Shown: piece by piece, positions 10,311-17,737 of the stretch
Layout: the number at the start of each line of letters is the position of its first letter
How positions within the stretch are numbered: position 1 is the first letter of the stretch
NCBI GenBank assembly: GCA_947493495.1
Contig: CANLRN010000010.1
Span: forward strand, 1-64,000
Reading direction: 5' to 3'
DNA length: 64,000 bases
Source of the DNA: an uncultured Aquimarina sp.
GTDB lineage: Bacteria; Bacteroidota; Bacteroidia; Flavobacteriales; Flavobacteriaceae
The notes under the pieces: model-generated
Databases searched by the model: none
Seen by the model: only the letters and a program-made list of their open reading frames with translations
What the model was told of the DNA's origin: nothing
Made by a program: the position numbers and the translations under genes

Positions 10311-10347
10311 AGGCAGCAACTTTAATATAAGGTTGCTGTCTTTTTAT
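10311..10347 (+). terminator. Rho-independent terminator after the giant YD-repeat gene
   Basis: Arms GGCAGCAAC and GTTGCTGTC (one G-U pair) enclose an AT-rich loop and are followed by a run of five T. It lies 55 bp after the stop of the gene ending at 10256. Confidence 0.8.
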
Positions 10348-10390
10348 TACTGCACATACTCTGTGTATAAGTTTGTTTCTAATATTATTA

Positions 10391-10470
10391 ATCCCCAAGC
10401 TGGCGCAAGCGAAAAAGTAACGGCTAGCGCGATGGCTCTGGCTCGTGCCGTCAAAGATTGGCAGGTAAGA
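10391..10470. other. GC-rich island of unknown nature
   Basis: About 60% G+C over some 73 bases, in a region otherwise near 30%. It contains nested short inverted repeats (ACGGC/GCCGT with AGC/GCT inside). Open frames of 60-82 codons cross it on both strands but look like mutual shadows and have no recognisable product. It could be a structured RNA, a remnant of transferred DNA or a recombination site. Confidence 0.4.
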
Positions 10471-10525
10471 ATAAGAAATAACAAATGCCACGATCTATTT
10501 TTTATAATGGTTGTGGTTTTGTTTT

Positions 10526-10815
10526 TTATAAAGTCAATTTTTGCGGGTCTTGATAGTTGTTCCAAAAGCGTAGTAATGTAATGGTATAGGCTTGTACTTC
10601 TAGAACAGGGTAATTTGTTTTACGACCACTACGTGATAGATATCTTCACGATTAGTGGGTTTAAAGATAATGTTGCCAGTTTTTAACTGCTCGATAAGTT
10701 CTTCTACTTTGTTCACAAAGGTAGAAGCTTCTTTAATAGTCCATTCTTCAAATAAGTAATTAATATTGTTCCAGTACTTCAAACTGGCCTGGCTAGACCA
10801 AATAATTTCTGTCAT
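10526..10815 (-). pseudogene. RelE/ParE-family toxin gene disrupted by a one-base frameshift
   Basis: The intact frame from ATG 10815 gives 71 residues resembling the first three quarters of a RelE/ParE toxin, then stops at TAG 10600-10602 just after KQITLF. Shifting by one base at that point restores the missing C-terminus (EVQAYTITLLRFWNNYQDPQ), which carries the LLRFWxxxQDP ending typical of the family, and ends at TAA 10526. The combined length is about 96 residues, the usual family size. The lesion fits the loss of one base in a Tyr codon. The antitoxin gene lies directly upstream with a one-base overlap. The toxin is probably inactive unless the shift is a sequencing error. Confidence 0.85.
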
Positions 10816-11072
10816 TACCTGTTTTCAAATAGTTGGGGAAATCGTTTCCTAGTTTCTTTCATTACTTGTTCGTGAGACATCCCACCATCTTTTTTAACTG
10901 ATTCCAAGGCTTGATCAATAGCTTTTTCCTGCTTATCAGAAAGGATATAGACCTCTTGCTCTAAATCTTTTTCTAAACCGCTATATTTTTCTTTAATTCT
11001 GTTCCAGTCGTCAATAGGTATAATTACACTTTTTGGTGTCCCATTACTATCTGATATATATTGTAAATCCAT
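10815..11072 (-). CDS. Antitoxin of the RelE/ParE module
   Basis: The 85-residue acidic/basic small protein has a beta-strand start (MDLQYISDSNGTPKSVIIPIDDW) followed by predicted helices, the layout of Phd/YefM-like or related flavobacterial antitoxins. Its stop codon overlaps the toxin start by one base, the usual arrangement for translational coupling. The toxin gene next to it is frameshifted, so the antitoxin may now be an orphan. It would bind and neutralise the toxin and could repress the operon. Exact family membership is uncertain. Confidence 0.75.
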   Translation of the reverse strand: MDLQYISDSNGTPKSVIIPIDDWNRIKEKYSGLEKDLEQEVYILSDKQEKAIDQALESVKKDGGMSHEQVMKETRKRFPQLFENR

Positions 11073-11085
11073 AATTTTTTAATTT

Positions 11086-11430
11086 TTAAGAAGCGTAAGC
11101 CCTTTTGGTTTTGAAATCCCTCAAAAATGCATCAATAGTAAGTAGTAAAGCTTCTCTTTCTTTGTTAGGTAATGTGTCGATATCATTAAGTCTTTTAAGC
11201 ATCAAAGGATCTTTTAAAGCATTATTGTCTTCGGTCTCACCCAATAGAAAACCTACCGTTGTATCAAGCACTTTTGCAATTTTAACCACTACATCGATCG
11301 ATGGTTTTACTTCATCCCGTTCGTACTTACCTATAATCGAATGATGGGCTTCAATAAGCTTAGAGAGTTCATTTTGTGAAATCTTCTTGGCTTCCCTGCA
11401 CGCTTTTAATTTTTTACCGAAACTCTGCAT
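11086..11430 (-). CDS. XRE/Cro-CI-type transcriptional regulator
   Basis: The 114-residue protein has a helix-turn-helix at about residues 7-63 (SQNELSKLIEAHHSIIGKYERDEVKPS...LLGE), matching the classic HTH_3 fold, plus a C-terminal helical tail of about 45 residues. It is the first gene of a three-gene reverse operon with the antitoxin (13-bp gap) and toxin genes, and probably regulates it. An inverted repeat at 11463-11494, just upstream, is a likely operator. Confidence 0.88.
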   Translation of the reverse strand: MQSFGKKLKACREAKKISQNELSKLIEAHHSIIGKYERDEVKPSIDVVVKIAKVLDTTVGFLLGETEDNNALKDPLMLKRLNDIDTLPNKEREALLLTIDAFLRDFKTKRAYAS

Positions 11431-11462
11431 TGACTTCTCATATTTGGTATTAAATAAGGCTA

Positions 11463-11494
11463 TATGCGCTTATAATGCAAATATATCGCGCATA
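11463..11494. promoter_or_regulatory. Candidate operator upstream of the XRE regulator
   Basis: Perfect 7-bp arms TATGCGC and GCGCATA are separated by 18 bp and lie 33-64 bp before the regulator's start codon. The spacing (centre to centre about 25 bp) would allow two dimers or one dimer bridging the promoter. Assignment to the XRE regulator is inference. Confidence 0.5.
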
Positions 11495-11626
11495 AATTAC
11501 AAATATAAATAATTATTTATTGATTATAATTATAATATTTTATAGATTTATACCAAATATTAGCAGAAAAATAATTTTACAATGCCTGACACGACCAACC
11601 TATACAATACAAAAGCGTTAGAAACC

Positions 11627-11793
11627 CTGCTCTGCGAAGTGTATGTGCTCTGCGAACGTCTGTGACTTCGCAGCGATAATAGTAATAAGGAAAGCTCAAA
11701 ACATAATAGTAGTTTACAACTACTAAACGTTACTATATTTTGATCGCACAGAATTATGAAACTGCGAAGTTGCAAACTTCGCAAAGCAGAGTG
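11627..11793. repeat. Palindromic element with repeated CTGCGAAGT motifs (family D)
   Basis: The ends CTCTGCGAAGT (11630) and ACTTCGCAAAGCAGAG (11776-11791) are inverted copies. Inside, the motif CTGCGAA(GT) recurs on both strands (11632, 11650, 11665-11673 reverse, 11762). The interior has perfect hairpins, e.g. GCGAAGTT-gca-AACTTCGC at 11764-11782 and TAGTAGT/ACTACTA near 11708. The whole block is a long imperfect palindrome without a gene. A further 7-bp hairpin (CAAAGTC/GACTTTG) is at 11808-11825. Between 11826 and 11977 I see nothing. Confidence 0.6.
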
Positions 11794-11977
11794 ATGACCC
11801 CGCTCCGCAAAGTCTCCCGACTTTGAGGAATAATTTAAAACGGTAGGTTAAATAATAGAAATACTATCGCCGGTTTCTTCAATTTTAAAAATTCTTCATA
11901 TATCACTTATTTTTTAAGCAACCATGGGTAACAAATATGCTACTACTGATACTTATTAGATATAGAGTCATCAGTTA

Positions 11978-12147
11978 AACCCGCTTTATGCAATAGAAGG
12001 TTGTCAAGAAGTTTGTAGATGCAAGAAATACTAGTGTTTTCTTAATTTTTGCATAGCACCGTATGGTGAAATTAAAAAACGCAGTGCAGCGTTAGTATTT
12101 GCGGTAGCTACAAGATGTAATAAATTTTCTATTGCATAAAGCGGGTT
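11978..12147. repeat. Family A palindromic repeat, complete copy (MITE-like)
   Basis: A 170-bp element with 21-bp perfect terminal inverted repeats (AACCCGCTTTATGCAATAGAA and its complement). The two internal arms also pair imperfectly along most of their length, so the transcript or single strand could form one long hairpin. No open frame. Other copies are at 1-74, 21352-21512 and, diverged, 45932-46095. Confidence 0.9.
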
Positions 12148-12235
12148 AAAGTAATAATCTAATAACCTACTAGTTTAGTTTGTGAACTTCTATTATCTTT
12201 GACAACTGATTTTGTGGTAAATACAACATTGTTTT

Positions 12236-12970
12236 ATGCATCTTAAAAAATATATTCTAGTAGCACTTCTTATAGCATGTCTGGCTGGATGTCGCAGTAT
12301 ATCTGTAAATAAATCTGCTATGCGTACTGCTAGCACAGCTCCAGTAGCACTTGGAGTAATAGGAACGCACACCGATGAAATAATCTATTCTGATTTTCAA
12401 GGAACTACAATCCCTATCTATAAAAAAGGAATCCGTGTCAGTGCCTCAATATTTGATTTCGATGCATCCACCTACAAGGCATATACAAAAGCATCAAAAG
12501 ATAACCCTCAACAGATACAATACATTGATTCTCTGGATACCAAACCAAAATTTATTACATTAGAAATTATTGATTGGGTAGCGGTAAAAGCCGAATTAAC
12601 GGATACCCATAATCGGCAATCCCTAGAATATCTTAAAAATCAAAATCGTGCAAAAATAATCGCTTCAATTTCTATAGCAGTAAATCCACAACTGATCAAT
12701 GAAATTGATACAGCCGAAGCTCTTTTTTTAATAAACAGAAAATACAAGCAATACGAATTATCAGTAGTTAAAGATGGAAAACCCTATCGAACCATTGATT
12801 TTTCGGAGGCTACTATTTTTGGATTTCAATTATTTTCTTTCTGTTGGGGAGAAAACAAGAAACGTCGTATAGAATTATTTGATATTGTAAATGAAAAAAA
12901 TAGCTGCCCTAAGAGCACTTATAAAAGTGCAAAAAAAGCTAAAGAAAAAATAAATTATTTAAAATTATAA
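12236..12970 (+). CDS. Lipoprotein of unknown function
   Basis: The 244-residue protein has a lipoprotein signal peptide with the lipobox LAGC (Cys19), then a mixed alpha/beta globular part and a Lys-rich C-terminus. I recognise no domain. A -7-like box TATCTTTG at 12194-12201 lies 35 bp upstream of the start, without a convincing -33 partner. It stands alone between a repeat and the next lipoprotein gene, so context says little. Confidence 0.75.
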   Translation: MHLKKYILVALLIACLAGCRSISVNKSAMRTASTAPVALGVIGTHTDEIIYSDFQGTTIPIYKKGIRVSASIFDFDASTYKAYTKASKDNPQQIQYIDSLDTKPKFITLEIIDWVAVKAELTDTHNRQSLEYLKNQNRAKIIASISIAVNPQLINEIDTAEALFLINRKYKQYELSVVKDGKPYRTIDFSEATIFGFQLFSFCWGENKKRRIELFDIVNEKNSCPKSTYKSAKKAKEKINYLKL

Positions 12971-13168
12971 CAGCGTTGCGCTAATTTAAGTAATGAAGTG
13001 GTTTACAAAATATAAACTTGTATAGGTTTATAAGTCAAAAATGATTTTACAAAAACCTGTGTGCAATAATTATAGTTGTTTAGAACTCATATAGGATATT
13101 AAAAAAATAATTTTAGTACGATAACATTTAATATAGATATCATAACACCTATGATAAAGAGTAAAAAA

Positions 13169-14098
13169 ATGAAAAAACAATTGCTATACATAGCTGTCTT
13201 ATTCTTCATTTGTATCGGCTGTGAAGAAATTTTATTCGAAGAAGACCTCAGTGACGCCTCACTAGTACTAATAGCTCCTGCTGATGGATCGCGAGTAGAA
13301 AACACCTCGGTAAACTTTAGCTGGGATGCTGTAGATCAAGCAACAGGGTATAGGCTACAGATTGCAAGGCCTAATTTCGAGAATGCATCACAGATCGTAG
13401 AAGATACAACGGTTACAGCTACAACTTTTAATACTACCCTGCTTAATAATGCCTACGAATGGAGAGTACGTGCACAAAATTCGAACAATGCTACTGCATA
13501 TACACAAGCATCTTTTAGCGTCATAGAAAGCGAAGATTTTTCTGCCCGACAAGTTGTTTTATCTTCTCCTGCGGATAATACCAAGCTTAATACTACTACG
13601 ATTAGCTTGCAATGGGGAGCTGTTACCGATGCTTCTATGTATAGGATACAATTATTAGACAGTAATGATCAGCCCATACAAGAGGAAACAGCTACTACCA
13701 CCTCTATACAGCTTATGTTCCCTGAAGGGGTCACCAAATGGCAGGTCAGAGCAGAAAACAATACTCAGAGTACAATATATAGCACTAGAGTAGTAACATT
13801 AGATACTATGAACCCAACAAAACCAATACTTACGACTCCTGCAAATCAAGCTTCGCTTACTGATCCCATAGTGTCTTTTGCCTGGACAAGAGAAGCAGTA
13901 GAAGGCACTATAGAAGTTGATAGCATATACATATATCAGGATGAGCAGCTCACACAATTAGTTACTAAAGATGAGGTAAGCTCTCCATCAGATATAACAC
14001 TAGATGCCAATGCTACATACTATTGGGTAGTAAGAGCTTTTGATGAAGCAGAGAATAAAAGTGAGACTAGTGATATTTCTAATTTTACTATAAATTAA
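13169..14098 (+). CDS. Lipoprotein with three fibronectin type III-like domains
   Basis: The start at ATG 13169 is preferred over 13151 because it gives a compact lipoprotein signal with Cys18 (FICIGC). The 309-residue product has three Ig/FnIII-like repeats of about 90 residues, each opening with a LxxPADxxxL/V-type phrase and a FxWxxxxxATxYRLQI or equivalent strand, and holding a YEWRVRAxN-like strand. Such domains usually bind ligands or act as spacers at the cell surface. It ends 4 bp before the GspC/PilP-like gene, so it is probably the first gene of the pilus-like operon and may be an outer-membrane partner of it. Confidence 0.8.
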   Translation: MKKQLLYIAVLFFICIGCEEILFEEDLSDASLVLIAPADGSRVENTSVNFSWDAVDQATGYRLQIARPNFENASQIVEDTTVTATTFNTTLLNNAYEWRVRAQNSNNATAYTQASFSVIESEDFSARQVVLSSPADNTKLNTTTISLQWGAVTDASMYRIQLLDSNDQPIQEETATTTSIQLMFPEGVTKWQVRAENNTQSTIYSTRVVTLDTMNPTKPILTTPANQASLTDPIVSFAWTREAVEGTIEVDSIYIYQDEQLTQLVTKDEVSSPSDITLDANATYYWVVRAFDEAENKSETSDISNFTIN

Positions 14099-14102
14099 TT
14101 CT

Positions 14103-14570
14103 ATGCTTAAAAGTAAAAAAGGCTTGTATGTTTTATTGCCAGTTGTAGTTTTTATTTGGGGTGCAATTATCTACCAAGTAGTGGGTGCTTTTGATGATAA
14201 CGAACCTGTAATTAGTAATACTATATCCATTCCTTTATTAGAAATAAAGACCAAAGAACGTAAACAATTTGATCTCGGTACTATTGATAGAGATCCTTTT
14301 TTGGGCACCATCTATCGCCAAAAAAAAAGTCCTCCAAAAAATACAAAATCTATAGTAAAAAAAGAGATTACTTGGCCTTCTATTGTATTCAAAGGATTAG
14401 TTTCTGGAAAAAACACAAAAAATACCATCTTCTTGATAGCAATTAATGGTACTGATCAATTAATGAAACCAGGTGATGTTGTATCTGATATCAAACTTAT
14501 CAAAGGATCTCCTACTTCTATACAGTTAAGGCATAAAGGAAAAGTCAAAAAATTTGAAATTTTGAATTGA
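14103..14570 (+). CDS. GspC/PilP-like inner-membrane protein
   Basis: The 155-residue protein has one N-terminal membrane segment (about residues 8-28) and then a short linker with RDPFLG (about residues 60-66), a motif shared by PilP and GspC proteins, followed by a small beta domain (FKGLVSG...KPGDVVSDIKL...IQLRHKGK) like a GspC homology region. In type II secretion and type IV pili such proteins link the inner-membrane platform to the secretin. Its stop overlaps the next start (TTGA). Assignment rests on motif and context; sequence similarity is weak. Confidence 0.6.
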   Translation: MLKSKKGLYVLLPVVVFIWGAIIYQVVGAFDDNEPVISNTISIPLLEIKTKERKQFDLGTIDRDPFLGTIYRQKKSPPKNTKSIVKKEITWPSIVFKGLVSGKNTKNTIFLIAINGTDQLMKPGDVVSDIKLIKGSPTSIQLRHKGKVKKFEILN

Positions 14571-15838
14571 AAATACTAAATAAAATAAAGGCACAAGCCA
14601 TGCAATTCGCATTGCTAATCTCAGTAATCATCGGGGTATTATTGAGCTCTTTTTTATTGTTAACGCATGTGCAATCCTTCTTTAGAATAAAATCAAATGA
14701 ACTCATTAATGCTTCTGATCTAGTCAATCAGCAATTATTTAAATCTCTTGAAAATCCAGTAATCACTACTGATACTATCTCTCATACTATTGATAACAAA
14801 TCCATAAAACTGATCTCTAATTATCACGGAGTTTGGACAAAAATAATGACTACAGTAGAAATAGAAAATAGAAACGTAGCAAAAAAAAATGCTCTTGTAG
14901 GATCTTCCCAAAATCTACAAACACCTAACTTATATTTAGCAAATAAAAATACTCCTCTGGTAGTGGTAGGTGATACTAGGCTAGAAGGCAATAGTTATCT
15001 TCCTGATCAAGGGATAAAAGCGGGAAATATATCTGGCGAATACTTTCAGGGATCTAGGTTATATTATGGTACTATACGAAAAGGCAAAGAGGATTTACCA
15101 GAACTTGATCCTGCGTGGGTATCATATATAGAAAGGCTTTCTAAAGGATTGGATATTGATCAAGAAGATATCATTCCTTTACAAAACGAGATTGAAAACT
15201 CTTTTTACAAGCCCGCAAAAGTAGTATATAGTGACGCTCCTATTTCATTAACTAATCAAAAAATTTCGGGTAATATCATTATTCAATCTACATCTACGAT
15301 TACTATCAATGCAGCAACTCAATTAACCGATGTGATACTCATAGCACCAACTATTCGTGTGCATAATAATGTAAAAAGTAGGTTCCAAATACTAGCAACA
15401 AAAAAAATTGAAATAGGAAAAAATTGTCATCTTTCATATCCATCCTCGGTTACTTTTTTTGATATCGGCAGTGCGACAAGCACCCAAGAAAAAAATTCAT
15501 CACAACGAGTCCCTGAAATTGTGATTGATGAAGGCACCAAGATTGATGGTGCTATGGTATTTATCAAGAAAAACGAAAAAAAAATCAACTACGCTAGAAC
15601 CAATATAAAAACCCATAACAATACCCAATTCATCGGAGAAATATATTGCCAGGGAAATATTGATTTTCAAGGTACAGTAAAAGGATCTTTATATACCAAT
15701 CAATTTGTTGCCAATCAAAAAGGATCTATATATCTTAATCATATATATAATGGCAAGGTTTTAAATAACCCCATCCCCAATCACGCGGGGATTCCTTTTA
15801 AGAACAGCAAAAAAAGTGTAGTAAAATGGTTGTACTAA
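14567..15838 (+). CDS. Membrane-anchored accessory protein of the pilus-like cluster
   Basis: The 423-residue product starts at TTG 14567, overlapping the previous stop; ATG 14600 is an alternative. A single hydrophobic helix at about residues 10-34 resembles the N-terminus of PilX-like minor pilins but lacks a clear prepilin cleavage site. The rest is largely beta-strand, with a repeated strand pattern around residues 225-300 and 340-400 (e.g. GNIIIQS, IDFQGTVKGSLYTNQF) that suggests a beta-helix or bactofilin-like solenoid. The end overlaps the next gene by 13 bp. The function is unknown; a role in pilus assembly or adhesion is inferred from the operon. Confidence 0.6.
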   Translation: MKILNKIKAQAMQFALLISVIIGVLLSSFLLLTHVQSFFRIKSNELINASDLVNQQLFKSLENPVITTDTISHTIDNKSIKLISNYHGVWTKIMTTVEIENRNVAKKNALVGSSQNLQTPNLYLANKNTPLVVVGDTRLEGNSYLPDQGIKAGNISGEYFQGSRLYYGTIRKGKEDLPELDPAWVSYIERLSKGLDIDQEDIIPLQNEIENSFYKPAKVVYSDAPISLTNQKISGNIIIQSTSTITINAATQLTDVILIAPTIRVHNNVKSRFQILATKKIEIGKNCHLSYPSSVTFFDIGSATSTQEKNSSQRVPEIVIDEGTKIDGAMVFIKKNEKKINYARTNIKTHNNTQFIGEIYCQGNIDFQGTVKGSLYTNQFVANQKGSIYLNHIYNGKVLNNPIPNHAGIPFKNSKKSVVKWLY

Positions 15839-16143
15839 AAAAAATACGTGCCGCTACATTAATAGAAACCTTAACAGCTTCTGTATTAATCATTATTGTA
15901 TTTATGATTGCCAGTCTAAGCTTTAATTCGATTTTTACAAATCATCAAAAAAGAAATCTTAGTAGCATAGAAAACAGAGTAAAAGAATTAGAATATCTTA
16001 TCATCAATAATAAATTAAAAATTCCTTATGCAGAGGATTTTGGAGCCTGGGAAATAGAAATTCTAATACACAATAAACAAACGACATTATACTATCAAAA
16101 AGAAGAGCAAAAATTAACAAAACAAATAGGTATCCATCAGTGA
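15826..16143 (+). CDS. Pseudopilin-like protein
   Basis: The 105-residue protein has a class III-signal-like N-terminus: a short basic leader (MVVLKKIRA), then ATLIETLTASVLIIIVFM with Glu at position 5 after the predicted cleavage site, followed by about 18 hydrophobic residues. Ala replaces the more usual Gly before the cleavage site. The remainder is short for a pseudopilin. It overlaps the genes on both sides, so it is cotranscribed. It probably is a minor pseudopilin of the GspI/J or PilV/W type. Confidence 0.75.
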   Translation: MVVLKKIRAATLIETLTASVLIIIVFMIASLSFNSIFTNHQKRNLSSIENRVKELEYLIINNKLKIPYAEDFGAWEIEILIHNKQTTLYYQKEEQKLTKQIGIHQ

Positions 16144-16604
16144 ATACAAGAATCTATAAAATAAAGGCCTTTACACTTACTGAAATGACAGTCGTTATTG
16201 TTATTTCTGCCATTGTAGTTGGATTAGCGTTCTTGATTCTAGACATTGTACAGAATTCTATGAGAAATATAGAGGGTAACTATACCTATCAATCAGAAAT
16301 TCAGTCCCTAGAAGTTGCATTAACTATTGATTTTAATTCATATTCATCTGCAAATTGGGATGCTACAAAAAATACGTTGCTCCTCTCCTCTCCTCTCCAA
16401 AAAAAAACATATCAATTTACAACTGATAGTATCACAAACGACATTGATTCTTTTAAGGTTTCTAAAAAAGATATGGCTTTCTATTTTGAAGGAGAAAAAG
16501 TAGATACTGGTAGTGTAGATGCAATTAAATTGACATTTGATAAAACCTCAGTACTTCATCGTATTTTTGTTTTTAAATATAATGATCCTTCAATACATTA
16601 TTGA
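16140..16604 (+). CDS. Pseudopilin-like protein (GspJ/PilW-like)
   Basis: The 154-residue protein begins at GTG 16140, overlapping the previous stop (GTGA). The leader MNTRIYKIKA precedes FTLTEMTVVIVISAIVVGLAF with Glu at position 5 of the predicted mature protein and a hydrophobic helix, the signature of prepilin-like proteins. As in the preceding gene, Ala sits before the cleavage site. The C-terminal part is a small beta-rich head. A minor pseudopilin role is inferred. Confidence 0.8.
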   Translation: MNTRIYKIKAFTLTEMTVVIVISAIVVGLAFLILDIVQNSMRNIEGNYTYQSEIQSLEVALTIDFNSYSSANWDATKNTLLLSSPLQKKTYQFTTDSITNDIDSFKVSKKDMAFYFEGEKVDTGSVDAIKLTFDKTSVLHRIFVFKYNDPSIHY

Positions 16605-16606
16605 TT

Positions 16607-17737
16607 ATGGGAATAAAGATCGAAAATACTAAGAAAAAAGAGCAGAAGGATGATAGTTTTGATATTTCAGAATTACTGACCAAAGAGATTACCCTTTTCG
16701 GTAATGCATTTAATAACAAAAAAAAGGAACAGTGGTACACAGAACTTAGCATTTTACTTAAATCAGGTATAGATCTTAAAAGCGGCTTAGAGCTATTAGC
16801 AGAAACACAGAAAAAAGAAAAAAATCAAAAATTAATGGCCTCTATGGTTACCAAACTAATAGATGGTAGTTCTTTTTCTGAGATATTAAAAAGAGATAAA
16901 AACTTTACAGATTATGAATACTATGCTGTAAAAATTGGTGAACAAACGGGAGAGTTAGCACAAATAACTTTAGAACTAGGTGAGTTTTTTAAAAGAAAAA
17001 ATGACCTTCGAAGAGAGATTATTGCGGCACTTACCTATCCACTTATTGTGTTATTCACTGCGCTAATAGTAATTGTATTTATGCTTAAATATGTGGTGCC
17101 GATGTTTGTAGACATCTTTAAACAAAATAAAGTAGAGCTCCCTCCTATTACAGAAGCTATTATACATTTTTCTGAGTTTACAGAAAAACACGGGATATTG
17201 ATCATAGTCTGTTTACTCATACTACCCGTTGTAATCATTGCCATATCCAAAAAAAAATGGTATCGTAAGTTTATAGGCAATACTCAATTACGAATACCTA
17301 TTTTAGGAAATTATTTTAGAAAAATTTATATGGCGCAATTTACTCAAGCCTTGTCACTACTCACCTATGCCAAGGTGCCTATGGTAGATAGTCTAAATTT
17401 AGTTAAAAATATGATTAACTTTTACCCTTTACAAAGAGGCTTACATAAAACTACTACTGCAGTTATTACTGGTGATAAATTAAGTAATGCTTTTTCTTTG
17501 AGTCCTATTTTTGATAAAAAAATGATCGCTCTGATACGTGTTGCCGAAGAAACAAATCAAACCGAATTTATTTTTCAGAAATTAAATGAGCAATACAATC
17601 AACAGGTAAAACACCAATCTCAGGTAATTTCTAATGTACTCAATCCACTACTTACTATTTTGGTCGGAATAATCGTAGGGGTAATTCTGATAGCTATGTA
17701 CTTACCTATGTTTAGACTAAGTAGTGTGATCGGTTAG
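16607..17737 (+). CDS. GspF/PilC-family inner-membrane platform protein
   Basis: The start is set at ATG 16607, 3 bp after the previous stop; an in-frame TTG at 16601 is an alternative. The product (about 376 residues) has the twin T2SSF domains of GspF/PilC: a cytoplasmic helical region (LLKSGIDLKSGLELLAETQ, about 50-70), a membrane segment near 145-168, a second pair of membrane helices, and the repeated helical region with an (E)ETNQTEFIF motif, ending in a hydrophobic helix (VLNPLLTILVGIIVGVILIAM). GspF anchors the assembly ATPase and pseudopilus. No ATPase gene is nearby. Its end overlaps the convergent DUF2797 gene by 3 bp. Confidence 0.9.
   Translation: MGIKIENTKKKEQKDDSFDISELLTKEITLFGNAFNNKKKEQWYTELSILLKSGIDLKSGLELLAETQKKEKNQKLMASMVTKLIDGSSFSEILKRDKNFTDYEYYAVKIGEQTGELAQITLELGEFFKRKNDLRREIIAALTYPLIVLFTALIVIVFMLKYVVPMFVDIFKQNKVELPPITEAIIHFSEFTEKHGILIIVCLLILPVVIIAISKKKWYRKFIGNTQLRIPILGNYFRKIYMAQFTQALSLLTYAKVPMVDSLNLVKNMINFYPLQRGLHKTTTAVITGDKLSNAFSLSPIFDKKMIALIRVAEETNQTEFIFQKLNEQYNQQVKHQSQVISNVLNPLLTILVGIIVGVILIAMYLPMFRLSSVIG

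Noticed and set aside
10309..10581. Overlapping frames of 60-82 codons on both strands
   Set aside because: They overlap each other, cross a terminator and a GC island, and encode nothing recognisable. The 3' part coincides with the broken toxin gene on the reverse strand.
11560..11784. 74-codon reverse frame
   Set aside because: It lies within a palindromic repeat (11627-11793); its Ser/Leu/Arg-rich product is a by-product of the repeat.
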